This document shows, one piece after another, positions 33,619 through 42,004 of a stretch of DNA of 50,982 nt. The notes under the pieces were generated by a model. That model made no database searches, was not told the origin of the DNA, and worked only from the letters and a program-made list of their open reading frames with translations. Source of the stretch: an uncultured Ignavibacteria bacterium (GTDB lineage Bacteria > Bacteroidota > Ignavibacteria > Ignavibacteriales > Melioribacteraceae); NCBI GenBank assembly GCA_937930275.1, contig CALGLM010000305.1, forward strand, positions 1 to 50,982. The letters are read 5' to 3'. The position numbers and the translations under genes are program-made. Within the stretch, counting starts at the first letter, position 1. Each line of letters starts with the position of its first letter.

Positions 33619-34191
33619 TTATATTTTTTTAAATTGTACTAAATTTAAAAATTCCATTCGTGTTTTAGCTGCATCCTTAAAAATTCCGAGCATAGCACTT
33701 GTTGATGTTATAGAATTTTGTTTTTCAACTCCCCGCATCATCATACACATATGGTATCCTTCGGCAACTACCGCTACACCTCTCGGTTGTAAGTATTTAT
33801 CTAAAGTTTCTGCAACTTGTTGTGTTAACCTTTCTTGAACTTGCACCCTTCTTGATTAAGCATCAACAATTCTTGGTATTTTACTTAAACCGATAATTTT
33901 TCCGTTTGGGATGTAAGCTACATGTATCTTACCATAAAAAGGGAGCATATGATGTTCGCACATACTGTAAAAATCAATATCTTTAACTATAACCATTTCA
34001 TCATATTTTTCTTCAAATACGGCACCGTTAATAAGTTTATCAATATCAACTCTATAACCCGATGTTAAGTATTCATAAGCTTTTGCTACCCTATGCGGCG
34101 TACGTATAAGTCCTTCCCTATTTGTGTCTTCTCCAATTTCGTTTAAGATAGTAAGAACACTGTTTTCCATTTTTCCTAAGTCAAGCATCAT
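33619..34191 (-). pseudogene. folE: GTP cyclohydrolase I interrupted by one in-frame TAA
   Basis: The 190-codon frame carries the whole enzyme (GTP to dihydroneopterin triphosphate, the first step of pterin and folate synthesis). MCEHHMLPF (zinc Cys and His), KIPRIVDA, then a TAA at 33858-33856, then [18 protein letters not shown] and [16 protein letters not shown] (second zinc Cys), ending [10 protein letters not shown]. Both halves are in the same frame, so only one codon is at fault. Related enzymes have Tyr or Phe there (IYSRR/AFARR), so TAT or TAC to TAA is the simplest change. The upstream product (111 residues) lacks the C-terminal active-site half. A sequencing error, a minority strain or a true nonsense mutation are all possible. 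Start ATG at 34191 overlaps the PTPS stop; GAGGTGA precedes it. Confidence 0.9.
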
Positions 34192-34595
34192 TCACCTCTA
34201 TATTCAAAATAATTGTTCTCGGTTTCGTAAATTTTTATCGAGTACAATTTTCCTTCGTCAATTTTTTTGGAAAGTATATTCCAAATTTTAATGGTCAAAT
34301 TTTCAGAAGTGGGAATTATCCCTTTTAAAAACTCAACTTCATAATTTAGATGCTTGTGGTCAACAAAAGAAATAATATTTTCTTTAATTATTTGTTTAAG
34401 TTTTTTTAAATCAATAACATAACCTGTTGCGGGGTTAATTTCCCCGCAAACAGTTACTTCTAAAATATAATTATGACCGTGACCAAAAGTATTATTGCAC
34501 TTATCGTAAATTTTATCATTTTCTTCATCAGAAAAATTCGGATTAAATAAACGATGAGCAGCCGAAAAAACTTCTCGTCTTGTTACATACAACAT
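34188..34595 (-). CDS. 6-pyruvoyl-tetrahydropterin synthase, PTPS-II type
   Basis: 135 residues. FSAAHRL and GHGHNY supply the zinc His ligands, Cys in DKCNN is the catalytic Cys, and DHKHLN and YETENN are family marks. The spacing C-x5-HGH (CNNTFGHGH) is that of the mammalian-type enzyme (PTPS-II, from memory of the subfamily motifs), whereas QueD of the queuosine pathway has C-x3-[11 protein letters not shown] and the ending [13 protein letters not shown] also look like the animal enzyme. It therefore probably makes 6-pyruvoyl-tetrahydropterin for a biopterin-type cofactor. It overlaps folE by 4 bases and the peroxiredoxin gene by 1. Confidence 0.9.
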   Translation of the reverse strand: MLYVTRREVFSAAHRLFNPNFSDEENDKIYDKCNNTFGHGHNYILEVTVCGEINPATGYVIDLKKLKQIIKENIISFVDHKHLNYEVEFLKGIIPTSENLTIKIWNILSKKIDEGKLYSIKIYETENNYFEYRGE

Positions 34596-35053
34596 TAAGC
34601 CTCTACAAGTTTTAATAATTCGCTAACATGTCCGGGAACTTTTACTTTATTAAAGACTTGAGTAATAACTCCTTTTTCATCAATCAAAAAAGTACTTCTC
34701 TCAATTCCCATGTATTTTTTTCCGCACATATTTTTTTCTTTCCAGACACCGTATTGTTGTACTACAGTTTTATCAACATCGCTTAATAATGTAAACGGTA
34801 ATTCATATTTGCTAATAAATTTTTGATGGGAAGAAACGGAATCAACGCTAACACCTAAAACTACCGTATTATTCTTTTCAAATAAACTGATAGAATCCCT
34901 AAAATCACATGCTTCTTTTGTACACCCGGATGTATTATCTTTCGGATAAAAATAAAGAACAACTTTTTTACCTTTATAATCAGATAATTTTATTTCTCTT
35001 CCGTCATGATCAACAACTGAAAATTCCGGAGCTTTCATTCCAATGGTTAACAT
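34595..35053 (-). CDS. bcp: Thiol peroxidase, Bcp/PrxQ type
   Basis: 152 residues, thioredoxin fold. The peroxidatic and resolving cysteines are in the atypical 2-Cys motif SGCTKEACDFRD (C-x4-C), preceded by VVLYFYPKDNT. It reduces hydrogen and organic peroxides with thioredoxin. Second of two adjacent peroxiredoxins in the dodecin-pterin operon, with a 10-base gap to the upstream gene and 1-base overlap with PTPS. The neighbourhood suggests protection of oxygen-sensitive reduced pterins and flavins; that link is inference. Confidence 0.94.
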   Translation of the reverse strand: MLTIGMKAPEFSVVDHDGREIKLSDYKGKKVVLYFYPKDNTSGCTKEACDFRDSISLFEKNNTVVLGVSVDSVSSHQKFISKYELPFTLLSDVDKTVVQQYGVWKEKNMCGKKYMGIERSTFLIDEKGVITQVFNKVKVPGHVSELLKLVEA

Positions 35054-35063
35054 TTTTCCTCTT

Positions 35064-35546
35064 TTAATTTAATTTTTTCAAAACTTCTTGAATATTTTCG
35101 TAACTTGGTTCTTTACCCGGGTCATCTAAAATCTCGACATATTTAATAACTCCCTCTTTATCAATTACAAAAGCTGACCTTTTGGCTACTCCTAAATAAT
35201 CAAATTTACCGGGAACAAAAACATCGTGAACAGCACCGTATGCATTTACGGTTGTTTTATTAAAATCACTTAATAAAGGAAAATCAAATTTAAATTTATC
35301 AGCCCAAAGTTTTTGAGCAAAAGGACTATCTACACTTATTGCTAATACTTGAGCATCTAAAGATTCATACTGCGATAAACCGTCTCTTGTACTGCACAAT
35401 TCTTTTTCGCAAACTGAAGTATTAACAAAAGGGAAAAATAATAAAACAACATTTTTTTTACCTTTATAATCATTTAAGCTTATATCTTCTAAAAGATGGC
35501 TTTTTAAAGTAAAATTGGGTGCCAAATCTCCGATTTTTACTGACAT
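35064..35546 (-). CDS. Peroxiredoxin, AhpE-like
   Basis: 160 residues with the peroxiredoxin core LLFFPFVNTSVCEKELCSTRD, so the peroxidatic Cys is followed by a second Cys five residues later. FVPGKFDYLGVAKRSAFVIDKEGVIKYVE matches the AhpE/one-Cys-like group. It differs from the Bcp protein encoded next to it, so the two are paralogues of distinct subfamilies rather than a recent duplication. AAGGAG upstream of the ATG is good. Reductant unknown. Confidence 0.9.
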   Translation of the reverse strand: MSVKIGDLAPNFTLKSHLLEDISLNDYKGKKNVVLLFFPFVNTSVCEKELCSTRDGLSQYESLDAQVLAISVDSPFAQKLWADKFKFDFPLLSDFNKTTVNAYGAVHDVFVPGKFDYLGVAKRSAFVIDKEGVIKYVEILDDPGKEPSYENIQEVLKKLN

Positions 35547-35556
35547 ATTAACTCCT

Positions 35557-35757
35557 TTAATTTAATTTTCTTCCGATTTTTACTGTTACTTGAAATTCTA
35601 ATTTACCTTCACTATTTAACCTACCTCTTTGTTCTGTAACTTCAAACCATGAAACTTTCTTTTCTTTATTCGCTTCTTCAACTGCAGATTCAACTGCTTT
35701 AGAAATACTTTCAGTCGATATTCCAACACGTATTATAATTTCAAAATTATTTGACAT
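35557..35757 (-). CDS. Dodecin family flavin-binding protein
   Basis: 66 residues, the usual dodecin size. It has a beta-strand, a helix (SISKAVESAVEEANK), then VSWFEVTEQRGRL, whose Trp stacks on flavin in known dodecins, and a final strand FQVTVKIGRKL. Dodecamers bind pairs of riboflavin or FMN and buffer flavin. It is the first gene of the six-gene minus-strand operon with two peroxiredoxins and pterin enzymes. GGAG lies just before the start. Confidence 0.92.
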   Translation of the reverse strand: MSNNFEIIIRVGISTESISKAVESAVEEANKEKKVSWFEVTEQRGRLNSEGKLEFQVTVKIGRKLN

Positions 35758-35917
35758 ACATTCTCCATAGTTAGTTATTACTTAAGTTACAAATTAGAAA
35801 CAAAAATAGTTCATAATATTAAAAATTTATCAATAAAATTTACAAAATAATAATGTATAGACAATATTTTAATTAGTAATTGACATAATTTTTTTATATT
35901 TTTGGTAAACATTTTTT

Positions 35918-35990
35918 GCACCCGTAGCTCAATGGATAGAGCATCTGACTTCGGATCAGACGGTTCGGGGTTCGAATCCCTGCGGGTGTG
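35918..35990 (+). tRNA. tRNA-Arg (anticodon TCG)
   Basis: A 73-base cloverleaf. Acceptor GCACCCG/CGGGTGT (terminal G-T), discriminator G. Anticodon stem TCTGA/TCAGA with loop CTTCGGA gives TCG. T-arm CGGGGTTCGAATCCCTG. CCA is not encoded. tadA begins 11 bases later, so the two are probably cut from one transcript. Confidence 0.95.
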
Positions 35991-36001
35991 CAACTGAAAT
36001 T

Positions 36002-36478
36002 ATGCAGAAAGTATTTAATAAGCATATTTACGATTTTATGAGTGTAGCCTTAGATCAAGCAAAATTAGCATTTTCTGAGGATGAAATTCCTATAGGAGCA
36101 GTTGTTGTTAGGGGAAATAATATTATAGGAATAGGTCGTAATATGGTTGAACAAAAAAACAATCCTTTATATCATGCGGAATTAGTAGCAATAAACGAAG
36201 CCTGTAAAACTATTAAGGATAAATATTTATACGACTGCGATTTATATGTAACATTAGAACCTTGCGTTATGTGTACCGGTGCAATAATTAACTCTCGTTT
36301 AAGAAACCTATATTTCGGTGCATTTCAACCAAAGTTTGGTGCATGTGGCTCGGTATTTAATATTCCGGAACTCAATAAATTAAATCATAAAATTAATGTT
36401 TTCTCCGGTATTTTTTCCGACCAATCAGAAGAACTACTTGCAGAATATTTTATAAAAAAAAGACAAATAAATAGGTGA
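36002..36478 (+). CDS. tadA: tRNA-specific adenosine deaminase
   Basis: 158 residues, zinc-dependent cytidine-deaminase fold. HAE (zinc His and catalytic Glu) in LYHAELVAINEA, and PCVMC with the two zinc Cys. DEIPIGAVVV and KFGACGSVFNI are typical of TadA, which turns A34 to inosine in tRNA-Arg(ACG). The start follows tRNA-Arg(TCG) by 11 bases with no space for a separate promoter, and no strong Shine-Dalgarno is seen. adk follows after 3 bases. Confidence 0.95.
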   Translation: MQKVFNKHIYDFMSVALDQAKLAFSEDEIPIGAVVVRGNNIIGIGRNMVEQKNNPLYHAELVAINEACKTIKDKYLYDCDLYVTLEPCVMCTGAIINSRLRNLYFGAFQPKFGACGSVFNIPELNKLNHKINVFSGIFSDQSEELLAEYFIKKRQINR

Positions 36479-36481
36479 AAA

Positions 36482-37129
36482 ATGGAAATCATTATTTTTG
36501 GTGCTCCTGGTGTCGGAAAAGGGACTCAGGCAAAAATACTTTCTACACAGTTAAATATCCCGCATATTTCAACAGGTGATATTTTACGAGATGCGATAAG
36601 TAAAGGAACTAATATGGGCCTAAAAGCTAAAGAATTGGTTGAAAACGGCGAACTCGTTCCTGATGATATTGTTGCAGGCATTGTTGATGAAGTTTTAAGT
36701 GATTCTAAGGCTCGTAAAGGGTTCATTTTAGACGGATTTCCAAGAACTTTGGAGCAAGCTAAATTATTACAACCGATTTTAGAAAAAACTAAAATTAAAA
36801 ACTATGTTATCTTATTCTTAGATGCCGAAGATGAAATTATTATTAATAGACTTTCTCAAAGAAGGCTTTGTACTAATTGCAAAAGTATTGTAAGCTTAAA
36901 AGAAATTGTTAACGGTAATACTTGTCCTAAATGCGGGTCGGTTGATACTTTAATTCAACGCAAAGATGATGATGTAGAAGTTATTACACGCAGAGTTGAA
37001 TTATTCCATAACACAACTGCTCCGGTTATAGATTACTATAAAGAGAAAGTAAAAGTTATAATTATTGACGGTACAAAATCGATAAAAGAAGTATCTTCAA
37101 GAATATTTGAAGAATTAGGAATAAATTAG
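36482..37129 (+). CDS. adk: Adenylate kinase with zinc-finger lid
   Basis: 215 residues. P-loop GAPGVGKGTQA at about 7-17, GDILR, the AMP-binding DGFPRTLEQA, and a lid carrying four cysteines (CTNC and CPKC, about 127-150) that bind structural zinc, as in Gram-positive and many FCB enzymes. It converts AMP plus ATP to two ADP. Complete length. Its last 4 bases overlap the stop of the convergent ftsE gene. Confidence 0.97.
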   Translation: MEIIIFGAPGVGKGTQAKILSTQLNIPHISTGDILRDAISKGTNMGLKAKELVENGELVPDDIVAGIVDEVLSDSKARKGFILDGFPRTLEQAKLLQPILEKTKIKNYVILFLDAEDEIIINRLSQRRLCTNCKSIVSLKEIVNGNTCPKCGSVDTLIQRKDDDVEVITRRVELFHNTTAPVIDYYKEKVKVIIIDGTKSIKEVSSRIFEELGIN

Positions 37130-37800
37130 TTTTTAGATTTTAATACTACTTGGGTTGCGGTACCGTTACTTAGTTTTATTATTTTGGAATCAACTTTTTT
37201 AACCAAATCATAATTATGAGTAGCACATAATACAGCCGTACCGCGACTGTTTATTTTTTTCAAAATATTGATAATTTCTTCTCCTGTTTCAGGGTCAAGG
37301 TTCCCTGTCGGCTCATCGGCTAATATTAATAGAGGTTCGTTAATTATCGCCCTTGCTATTGCTATTCGCTGTTTTTCTCCTCCGCTTAATTCACCCGGAT
37401 AGTTTGTTTGTTTATGACTTAAACCGACATCGGTCAATGAATTTATAATTTTTTTGCGTATTGAAGTTACCGGAGTTTCGGTTACTCTTAATACTAATTC
37501 CAAATTTTCGTAAACTGTCCTATCGTCTAAAAGTTTAAAATCTTGAAATATTACGCCAATTTTCCTACGTAAATACGGAATCTCTTTTGGTTTTATTGAT
37601 GATGATTTGTAATTAATTATTTCAACTTCTCCTTCAGAGGGAAATTTATCCATATAAATCAGTTTTAACAAAGTAGTTTTTCCGCTACCGCTTTTTCCGA
37701 TTAAAAAAGTGAAATCGGAAGAATTTAGCGTTAATGAAACATTATTTAATATCGGTTGATTTTCGTACTTAAATGATACATTTTTTATGCTAAGTAACAT
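37126..37800 (-). CDS. ftsE: Cell-division ABC transporter ATPase FtsE
   Basis: 224 residues. Walker [11 protein letters not shown]-loop VIFQDFKLL, signature [14 protein letters not shown], Walker [14 protein letters not shown] and H-loop [18 protein letters not shown] and [12 protein letters not shown] are FtsE-like; the protein works with FtsX to switch on septal peptidoglycan hydrolases. No ftsX is present next to it: the upstream neighbour, ending 1 base away, is a methyltransferase and the gene is last in the 12-gene run. An MlaF/LolD-type ATPase is a less likely alternative. Confidence 0.85.
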   Translation of the reverse strand: MLLSIKNVSFKYENQPILNNVSLTLNSSDFTFLIGKSGSGKTTLLKLIYMDKFPSEGEVEIINYKSSSIKPKEIPYLRRKIGVIFQDFKLLDDRTVYENLELVLRVTETPVTSIRKKIINSLTDVGLSHKQTNYPGELSGGEKQRIAIARAIINEPLLILADEPTGNLDPETGEEIINILKKINSRGTAVLCATHNYDLVKKVDSKIIKLSNGTATQVVLKSKN

Positions 37801-37801
37801 T

Positions 37802-38521
37802 TTACCTCTTAATTAAAACAAACTGTATTCTTTCATTTTCCGGATTTGCATCATCAAATGAAAAAGAGTTAAAACAATCTTTTATATATAACTTGGAATT
37901 TTCTAAAGCTTTAAAATAATCTTCAAACTTGTAAATTTTTTGCAAATGAATTTCTTCATAATGCTTGCCGTCTGGTCCCATTATATAAAAAGTATTTTCA
38001 TGTATTCTTTTCTTTCTGTTATATTTGTTGGTTTGTGAGTAAAAATATCCGTTATATACTCCTTCTCTATTCAATTCTTTTTCAACTATAAAACTATTAT
38101 TTTCTAATGCAACATCAAAAGTAAAACATCCACCTTTAACTAACATATTTTCAATTTGTGAAAAAAATTTTTTTAATGAAGGAAAATCTAAAATATAATT
38201 AACACTATCAAAAGTTGAATATATAAACTTGAATTTATTTTTAAAAGGAAGGTCTTTCATATCACAGCAAATTTTGGGTATGGTAGCTTCCGATAACTTC
38301 AGCATAGCATCCGATTTATCAGTTATAATAAATTCACTAAATTTATTAGTTAATTTAGCCGCTATATTTCCGCAACCTGCAGCAAGTTCTAAAACAAATC
38401 CGTCCTTTTTAACATTGCTTTTATAAATATCATATATATACTCCGCCCACAAGTCATATTCAATATCATTCATTAAATGATTATATATTGATGCAACTAT
38501 TTTATAGTTATTTACTAACAT
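37802..38521 (-). CDS. Class I SAM-dependent methyltransferase
   Basis: 239 residues. Motif I is VLELAAGCGNIAAKL (about 41-55), the acidic end of strand 2 is in FIITDKSDAML, and FKFIYSTFDSVNYILD corresponds to motif II/post-I. The overall layout matches Methyltransf_25-type enzymes of unknown substrate. The start overlaps the pdxA 3' end by 14 bases. Nothing in the neighbours points to a substrate. Confidence 0.86.
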   Translation of the reverse strand: MLVNNYKIVASIYNHLMNDIEYDLWAEYIYDIYKSNVKKDGFVLELAAGCGNIAAKLTNKFSEFIITDKSDAMLKLSEATIPKICCDMKDLPFKNKFKFIYSTFDSVNYILDFPSLKKFFSQIENMLVKGGCFTFDVALENNSFIVEKELNREGVYNGYFYSQTNKYNRKKRIHENTFYIMGPDGKHYEEIHLQKIYKFEDYFKALENSKLYIKDCFNSFSFDDANPENERIQFVLIKR

Positions 38522-39482
38522 TTCGTCTGTTTTTAATTATTCTTAAAGCCACATTAAAGGCATAGATCATGCTGTTTGCATTAGCTAACATTTTACCGGC
38601 AATATCATATGCAGTCCCGTGATCAGGAGAAGTTCGTACAATCGGTAATCCGGCTGTGTAATTAACCCCTTTATCAAATGCAATATATTTAAATGGGATC
38701 AATACTTGATCATGGTACATACCTAATGTGATGTCAAAATTTTTAAATTTTTTATCTCCAAAATAAGCATCAGGTACAAAAGGACCAAATAACGAAGAAT
38801 CACCTTCAACTACTTTATTAATAATATTAATTTCTTCATCCCCTATCGCTCCGTTTTCACCCGCATGAGGATTTAAACCAAGTACTGCGATACGTGGAGA
38901 TTTAATTCTTAAATCATTTATTAAAAATTGCTTCAATATATCAACAATATTTAACAACTTATCTTTTGTGATTAAGTTAGACACGTTTTTTATCGGTTCG
39001 TGAATTGTAACTAAAGCGACATGAAATTTTGGAGCAATAAAAGTCATGACGGGTATATTAATACCATATCTATCAGCAATTAGTTCAGTATGCCCCGGAA
39101 AACTATTGCCGGCAAGTTTTATTGCATATTTTGAAATAGGAGCTGTTACAATTCCGGAGGCAATTCCTAAATCAATTAACTTTAAAGATTCGTTAATTGA
39201 CTCAATGCTTGCTTTTCCGGATTCTTTAGTTGGTTTACCCGGTTCAAAAGTAACATTATCTAATAAATTTACTACTAAATTATGCCTTTTAGCTTCTTCG
39301 TTAAATGCACCCTTAATCAAGAAGTAATTTCTTTTTGAATTAATATTTTTTATATAAAAATAAAAAATGTTTTCGGGAATTGATAAAATAATTTTGTGGT
39401 TAAATTTTTTTTCCAGTAATTTAATTGCAATTTCCGGACCAATTCCGTTTGTATCCCCGCAAGAAACAGTAATATATTCCAT
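38508..39482 (-). CDS. pdxA: 4-hydroxythreonine-4-phosphate dehydrogenase
   Basis: 324 residues. GDTNGIGPEI at the N-terminus, TAPISKYA, PGHTELIADRYG, LGLNPHAGENG and GMYHDQVLIPFK carry the metal-binding His/Asp residues of PdxA. It catalyses a step of the DXP-dependent pyridoxal phosphate pathway. It is slightly short of the usual ~330 but complete. The GWxTD gene ends 2 bases upstream and the methyltransferase overlaps the 3' end. Confidence 0.95.
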   Translation of the reverse strand: MEYITVSCGDTNGIGPEIAIKLLEKKFNHKIILSIPENIFYFYIKNINSKRNYFLIKGAFNEEAKRHNLVVNLLDNVTFEPGKPTKESGKASIESINESLKLIDLGIASGIVTAPISKYAIKLAGNSFPGHTELIADRYGINIPVMTFIAPKFHVALVTIHEPIKNVSNLITKDKLLNIVDILKQFLINDLRIKSPRIAVLGLNPHAGENGAIGDEEINIINKVVEGDSSLFGPFVPDAYFGDKKFKNFDITLGMYHDQVLIPFKYIAFDKGVNYTAGLPIVRTSPDHGTAYDIAGKMLANANSMIYAFNVALRIIKNRRNVSK

Positions 39483-39484
39483 AT

Positions 39485-40711
39485 CTATCTCACCAAAACG
39501 TAATCACCGGTTCCGGTTTTATCGGTAAATATAAATGTTTTATTTAAGCCTTTATAATTCCATATTTCACTTATATCGTCTCTTGCTCTGTAATCTCTAT
39601 TTATAGAATCGGGAGCACCGTACTTTATGTAAATAATACCTCTATCACTTTCAACGCCTAACTTAGCTTTTAATGAACGGTAGTTGATTTCGGCATAATC
39701 TACACGTGTAAAAAATTCATTAAATTGCTTATTAAATTTACTTTTGGAAGGAAATTTGTTAAAAAAAAGCTCTTTAGCTTTTGAATAAAAATCTTCATCT
39801 TTTATTCTATTAAGCTTATAAATCGTATCTTGAGGTAAAATTACACCCAATGCTGCAATAACTATCTCGGGATAGTTTAAACTTTTTGGTTTTGTTATCC
39901 ATTCAGATTTTAATAAATAGTTTAAGCTATTTCCGTTAATATTTATTTCCGCCTTAAAATCTCCTTCGTCAATAAATCTATTTACATTATTTAATAAAAA
40001 CAACGAATAGTTTGAAAAAGACGTATCAGTGCTTAAATTAATCGAGTTATCTTCAAATTGATATTTAATTGCACCAGCTAACTGAGGTTTAATAGTTTCA
40101 CTATAAACTATTAAATTTTTTTGCGAAATTTTTATATCTACACTTTCTGGTCTATTGTAAAATAAAAACAATAATGATGAATTATCCTCTTCATATTTAA
40201 TTTTATTCCCTTCATTTAATAGAGCTAAACCACCTTTAACTTTGGTAATAGCTATTGGCATAAACAATAATGAATCAAGTTTATTAGACAAATCTAAGTT
40301 AATCGGATTGCAAGGTAAGGTTAAATTAGTGTTGTTTAAGGAAAGGAATGGTTTTATTGAATACTTTTTGTTCTGAAGGATTATTTTTGTATAACCGGTT
40401 CCGTAAAAAGAATCAGAGTTTGTACTTTCGTAATTTTCGGTTGTAACTTTAAAGTCTCCGTATTCTCTTTTTACAAATCCGTTATCGTCAAATATCTCGA
40501 ACGAGACGCTAAAACCGCTCAAAAAATGTGAATCTTCTTTAACAAAAACTAACTGATTATACGGTAAAGAAAATGAAATAAAACATATGTTCTGTTCATT
40601 ATTCTTTATTATATGGTTTTCAAAACTAATTTTTGCAAAATACTCCGTCTTTTCTTGAGCGGTTATTACAAAAGAAATAAATAGAAATAATAAGTATGTA
40701 AGTTTTTTCAC
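39485..40711 (-). CDS. Secreted GWxTD-domain protein
   Basis: 408 residues with a signal peptide (about 1-18, VITAQ). A beta-rich middle region follows (about 20-270) and a C-terminal GWxTD domain (about 290-408) recognised by FFTRVDYAEINY, DRGIIYIKYGAPDSI, SEIWNYKGLNKTFIFTD and TGDYVLV. The domain is widespread in FCB and Acidobacteria envelope proteins with no assigned activity. It sits between rho and pdxA in the run; no functional link is clear. Confidence 0.87.
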   Translation of the reverse strand: MKKLTYLLFLFISFVITAQEKTEYFAKISFENHIIKNNEQNICFISFSLPYNQLVFVKEDSHFLSGFSVSFEIFDDNGFVKREYGDFKVTTENYESTNSDSFYGTGYTKIILQNKKYSIKPFLSLNNTNLTLPCNPINLDLSNKLDSLLFMPIAITKVKGGLALLNEGNKIKYEEDNSSLLFLFYNRPESVDIKISQKNLIVYSETIKPQLAGAIKYQFEDNSINLSTDTSFSNYSLFLLNNVNRFIDEGDFKAEININGNSLNYLLKSEWITKPKSLNYPEIVIAALGVILPQDTIYKLNRIKDEDFYSKAKELFFNKFPSKSKFNKQFNEFFTRVDYAEINYRSLKAKLGVESDRGIIYIKYGAPDSINRDYRARDDISEIWNYKGLNKTFIFTDKTGTGDYVLVR

Positions 40712-40723
40712 TTTAATAACTTT

Positions 40724-41980
40724 TTAGTTATTCATACTGTTTAAAAACTCTTTATTATTTTTTGTTCCTCTCATTTTATCTAATAAAAATTCCATAGCTT
40801 CTATCGGATCAAAATCGCTTAGAATTTTTCTTAAAATCCATATTTTATTTAGTTCTTCTTCTTTTAATAATAATTCTTCTTTTCTGGTTCCGGATCTATT
40901 TACATCTATTGCAGGAAATACTCTTCTATCAGCTAAATCACGGTCAAGAACCACTTCCATGTTACCAGTACCTTTAAATTCTTCAAAAATAACTTCGTCC
41001 ATACGGCTACCGGTATCAATTAGAGCAGTTGCAATAATAGTTAAACTTCCCCCTTCTTCAATGTTACGTGCCGAGCCAAAAAATCTTTTTGGTTTGTGAA
41101 GTGCATTGGAATCAACACCGCCGGAAAGAATTCTTCCGCTATGCGGAATTACTGTATTATGGGCACGTGCTAAACGAGTAATACTGTCTAATAGTATCAC
41201 AACATCATCTCCTGCTTCTACCATTCTTTTTGCCTTTTCAATCACCATATTTGCTACTTGAACGTGTCTTTCAGCAGGTTCGTCAAAAGTAGAACTAATA
41301 ACTTCTGCCTGAACTGAACGCTGCATATCAGTAACTTCTTCAGGTCGTTCGTCAATTAATAGCATAATCAACTTAATTTCCGGGTGGTTACGTGTTATTG
41401 AGTTTGCTATCTTTTGTAAAAGTATTGTTTTACCGCTTTTAGGTGGTGATACAATCAAACCACGTTGTCCCTTTCCTATAGGTGAAAGTAAATCCATAAC
41501 ACGCATTGAATACTCGCCCGGAACACTTTCTAATTTTATTCTTTTGGTAGGATAAAGAGGAGTTAAATTATCAAACAAGGTTCTTTCTTTAATCTCTTCC
41601 GGATTTTTACCGTTAACCGATTCAACACGCAATAACGCAAAAAATCTTTCTCCGTCTTTCGGAGAGCGCACCTGTCCTCTTATATAATCACCCGTTCTTA
41701 AACCAAATCTTTTAATTTGAGAAGGTGATACATATATATCATCCGGAGATGGTAAATAATTATAATCAGACGAACGTAAAAATCCGTATCCGTCCCCCAA
41801 TACTTCAAGAACGCCTTTAGAAAAAGTCATTCCGTCTTTTTGTGATTGAGCTTCTAATATTTTGAATATCAATTCTTGTTTACGATACTCACTATAACCG
41901 CCTATTCCGACATCTTTAGCTATTTTGTACAAATCCACAATTTTTTTTGATTGGAGTTCGGAAATATCCATTTGAATCAT
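40724..41980 (-). CDS. rho: Transcription termination factor Rho
   Basis: 418 residues. N-terminal Rho_N helical domain (about 1-45), cold-shock RNA-binding domain with [24 protein letters not shown], and the hexameric ATPase with Walker [35 protein letters not shown] and the secondary RNA-binding [33 protein letters not shown] region. It lacks the long acidic N-terminal insertion seen in many Bacteroidota Rho proteins. Two in-frame ATGs (first and fourth codons) make the start uncertain by three residues. Relevant locally, since several convergent gene pairs have no hairpin between them. Confidence 0.97.
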   Translation of the reverse strand: MIQMDISELQSKKIVDLYKIAKDVGIGGYSEYRKQELIFKILEAQSQKDGMTFSKGVLEVLGDGYGFLRSSDYNYLPSPDDIYVSPSQIKRFGLRTGDYIRGQVRSPKDGERFFALLRVESVNGKNPEEIKERTLFDNLTPLYPTKRIKLESVPGEYSMRVMDLLSPIGKGQRGLIVSPPKSGKTILLQKIANSITRNHPEIKLIMLLIDERPEEVTDMQRSVQAEVISSTFDEPAERHVQVANMVIEKAKRMVEAGDDVVILLDSITRLARAHNTVIPHSGRILSGGVDSNALHKPKRFFGSARNIEEGGSLTIIATALIDTGSRMDEVIFEEFKGTGNMEVVLDRDLADRRVFPAIDVNRSGTRKEELLLKEEELNKIWILRKILSDFDPIEAMEFLLDKMRGTKNNKEFLNSMNN

Positions 41981-42004
41981 ACTGAACCTTTACTTATTTT
42001 GTTA

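Noticed and set aside
33619..33846. Separate 75-residue GTP cyclohydrolase-like gene
   Set aside because: Its first codon is an internal GTG (Val) of the folE frame; it is the downstream half of the interrupted folE, not a gene of its own.
34188..34595. QueD (queuosine pathway) as name for the PTPS-family gene
   Set aside because: The Cys to HGH spacing is five rather than three, no other que gene is adjacent, and the neighbours are GTP cyclohydrolase I and an SDR.
35879..35910. TTGACA plus T-rich tract upstream of tRNA-Arg as a promoter
   Set aside because: TTGACA is present but neither a -10 nor a TAnnTTTG at the right spacing could be placed with confidence.
35811..35993. 60-codon minus-strand frame beginning MHTRRDSNPEPS
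   Set aside because: It is the antisense of tRNA-Arg(TCG), again a known false product of tRNA sequence.
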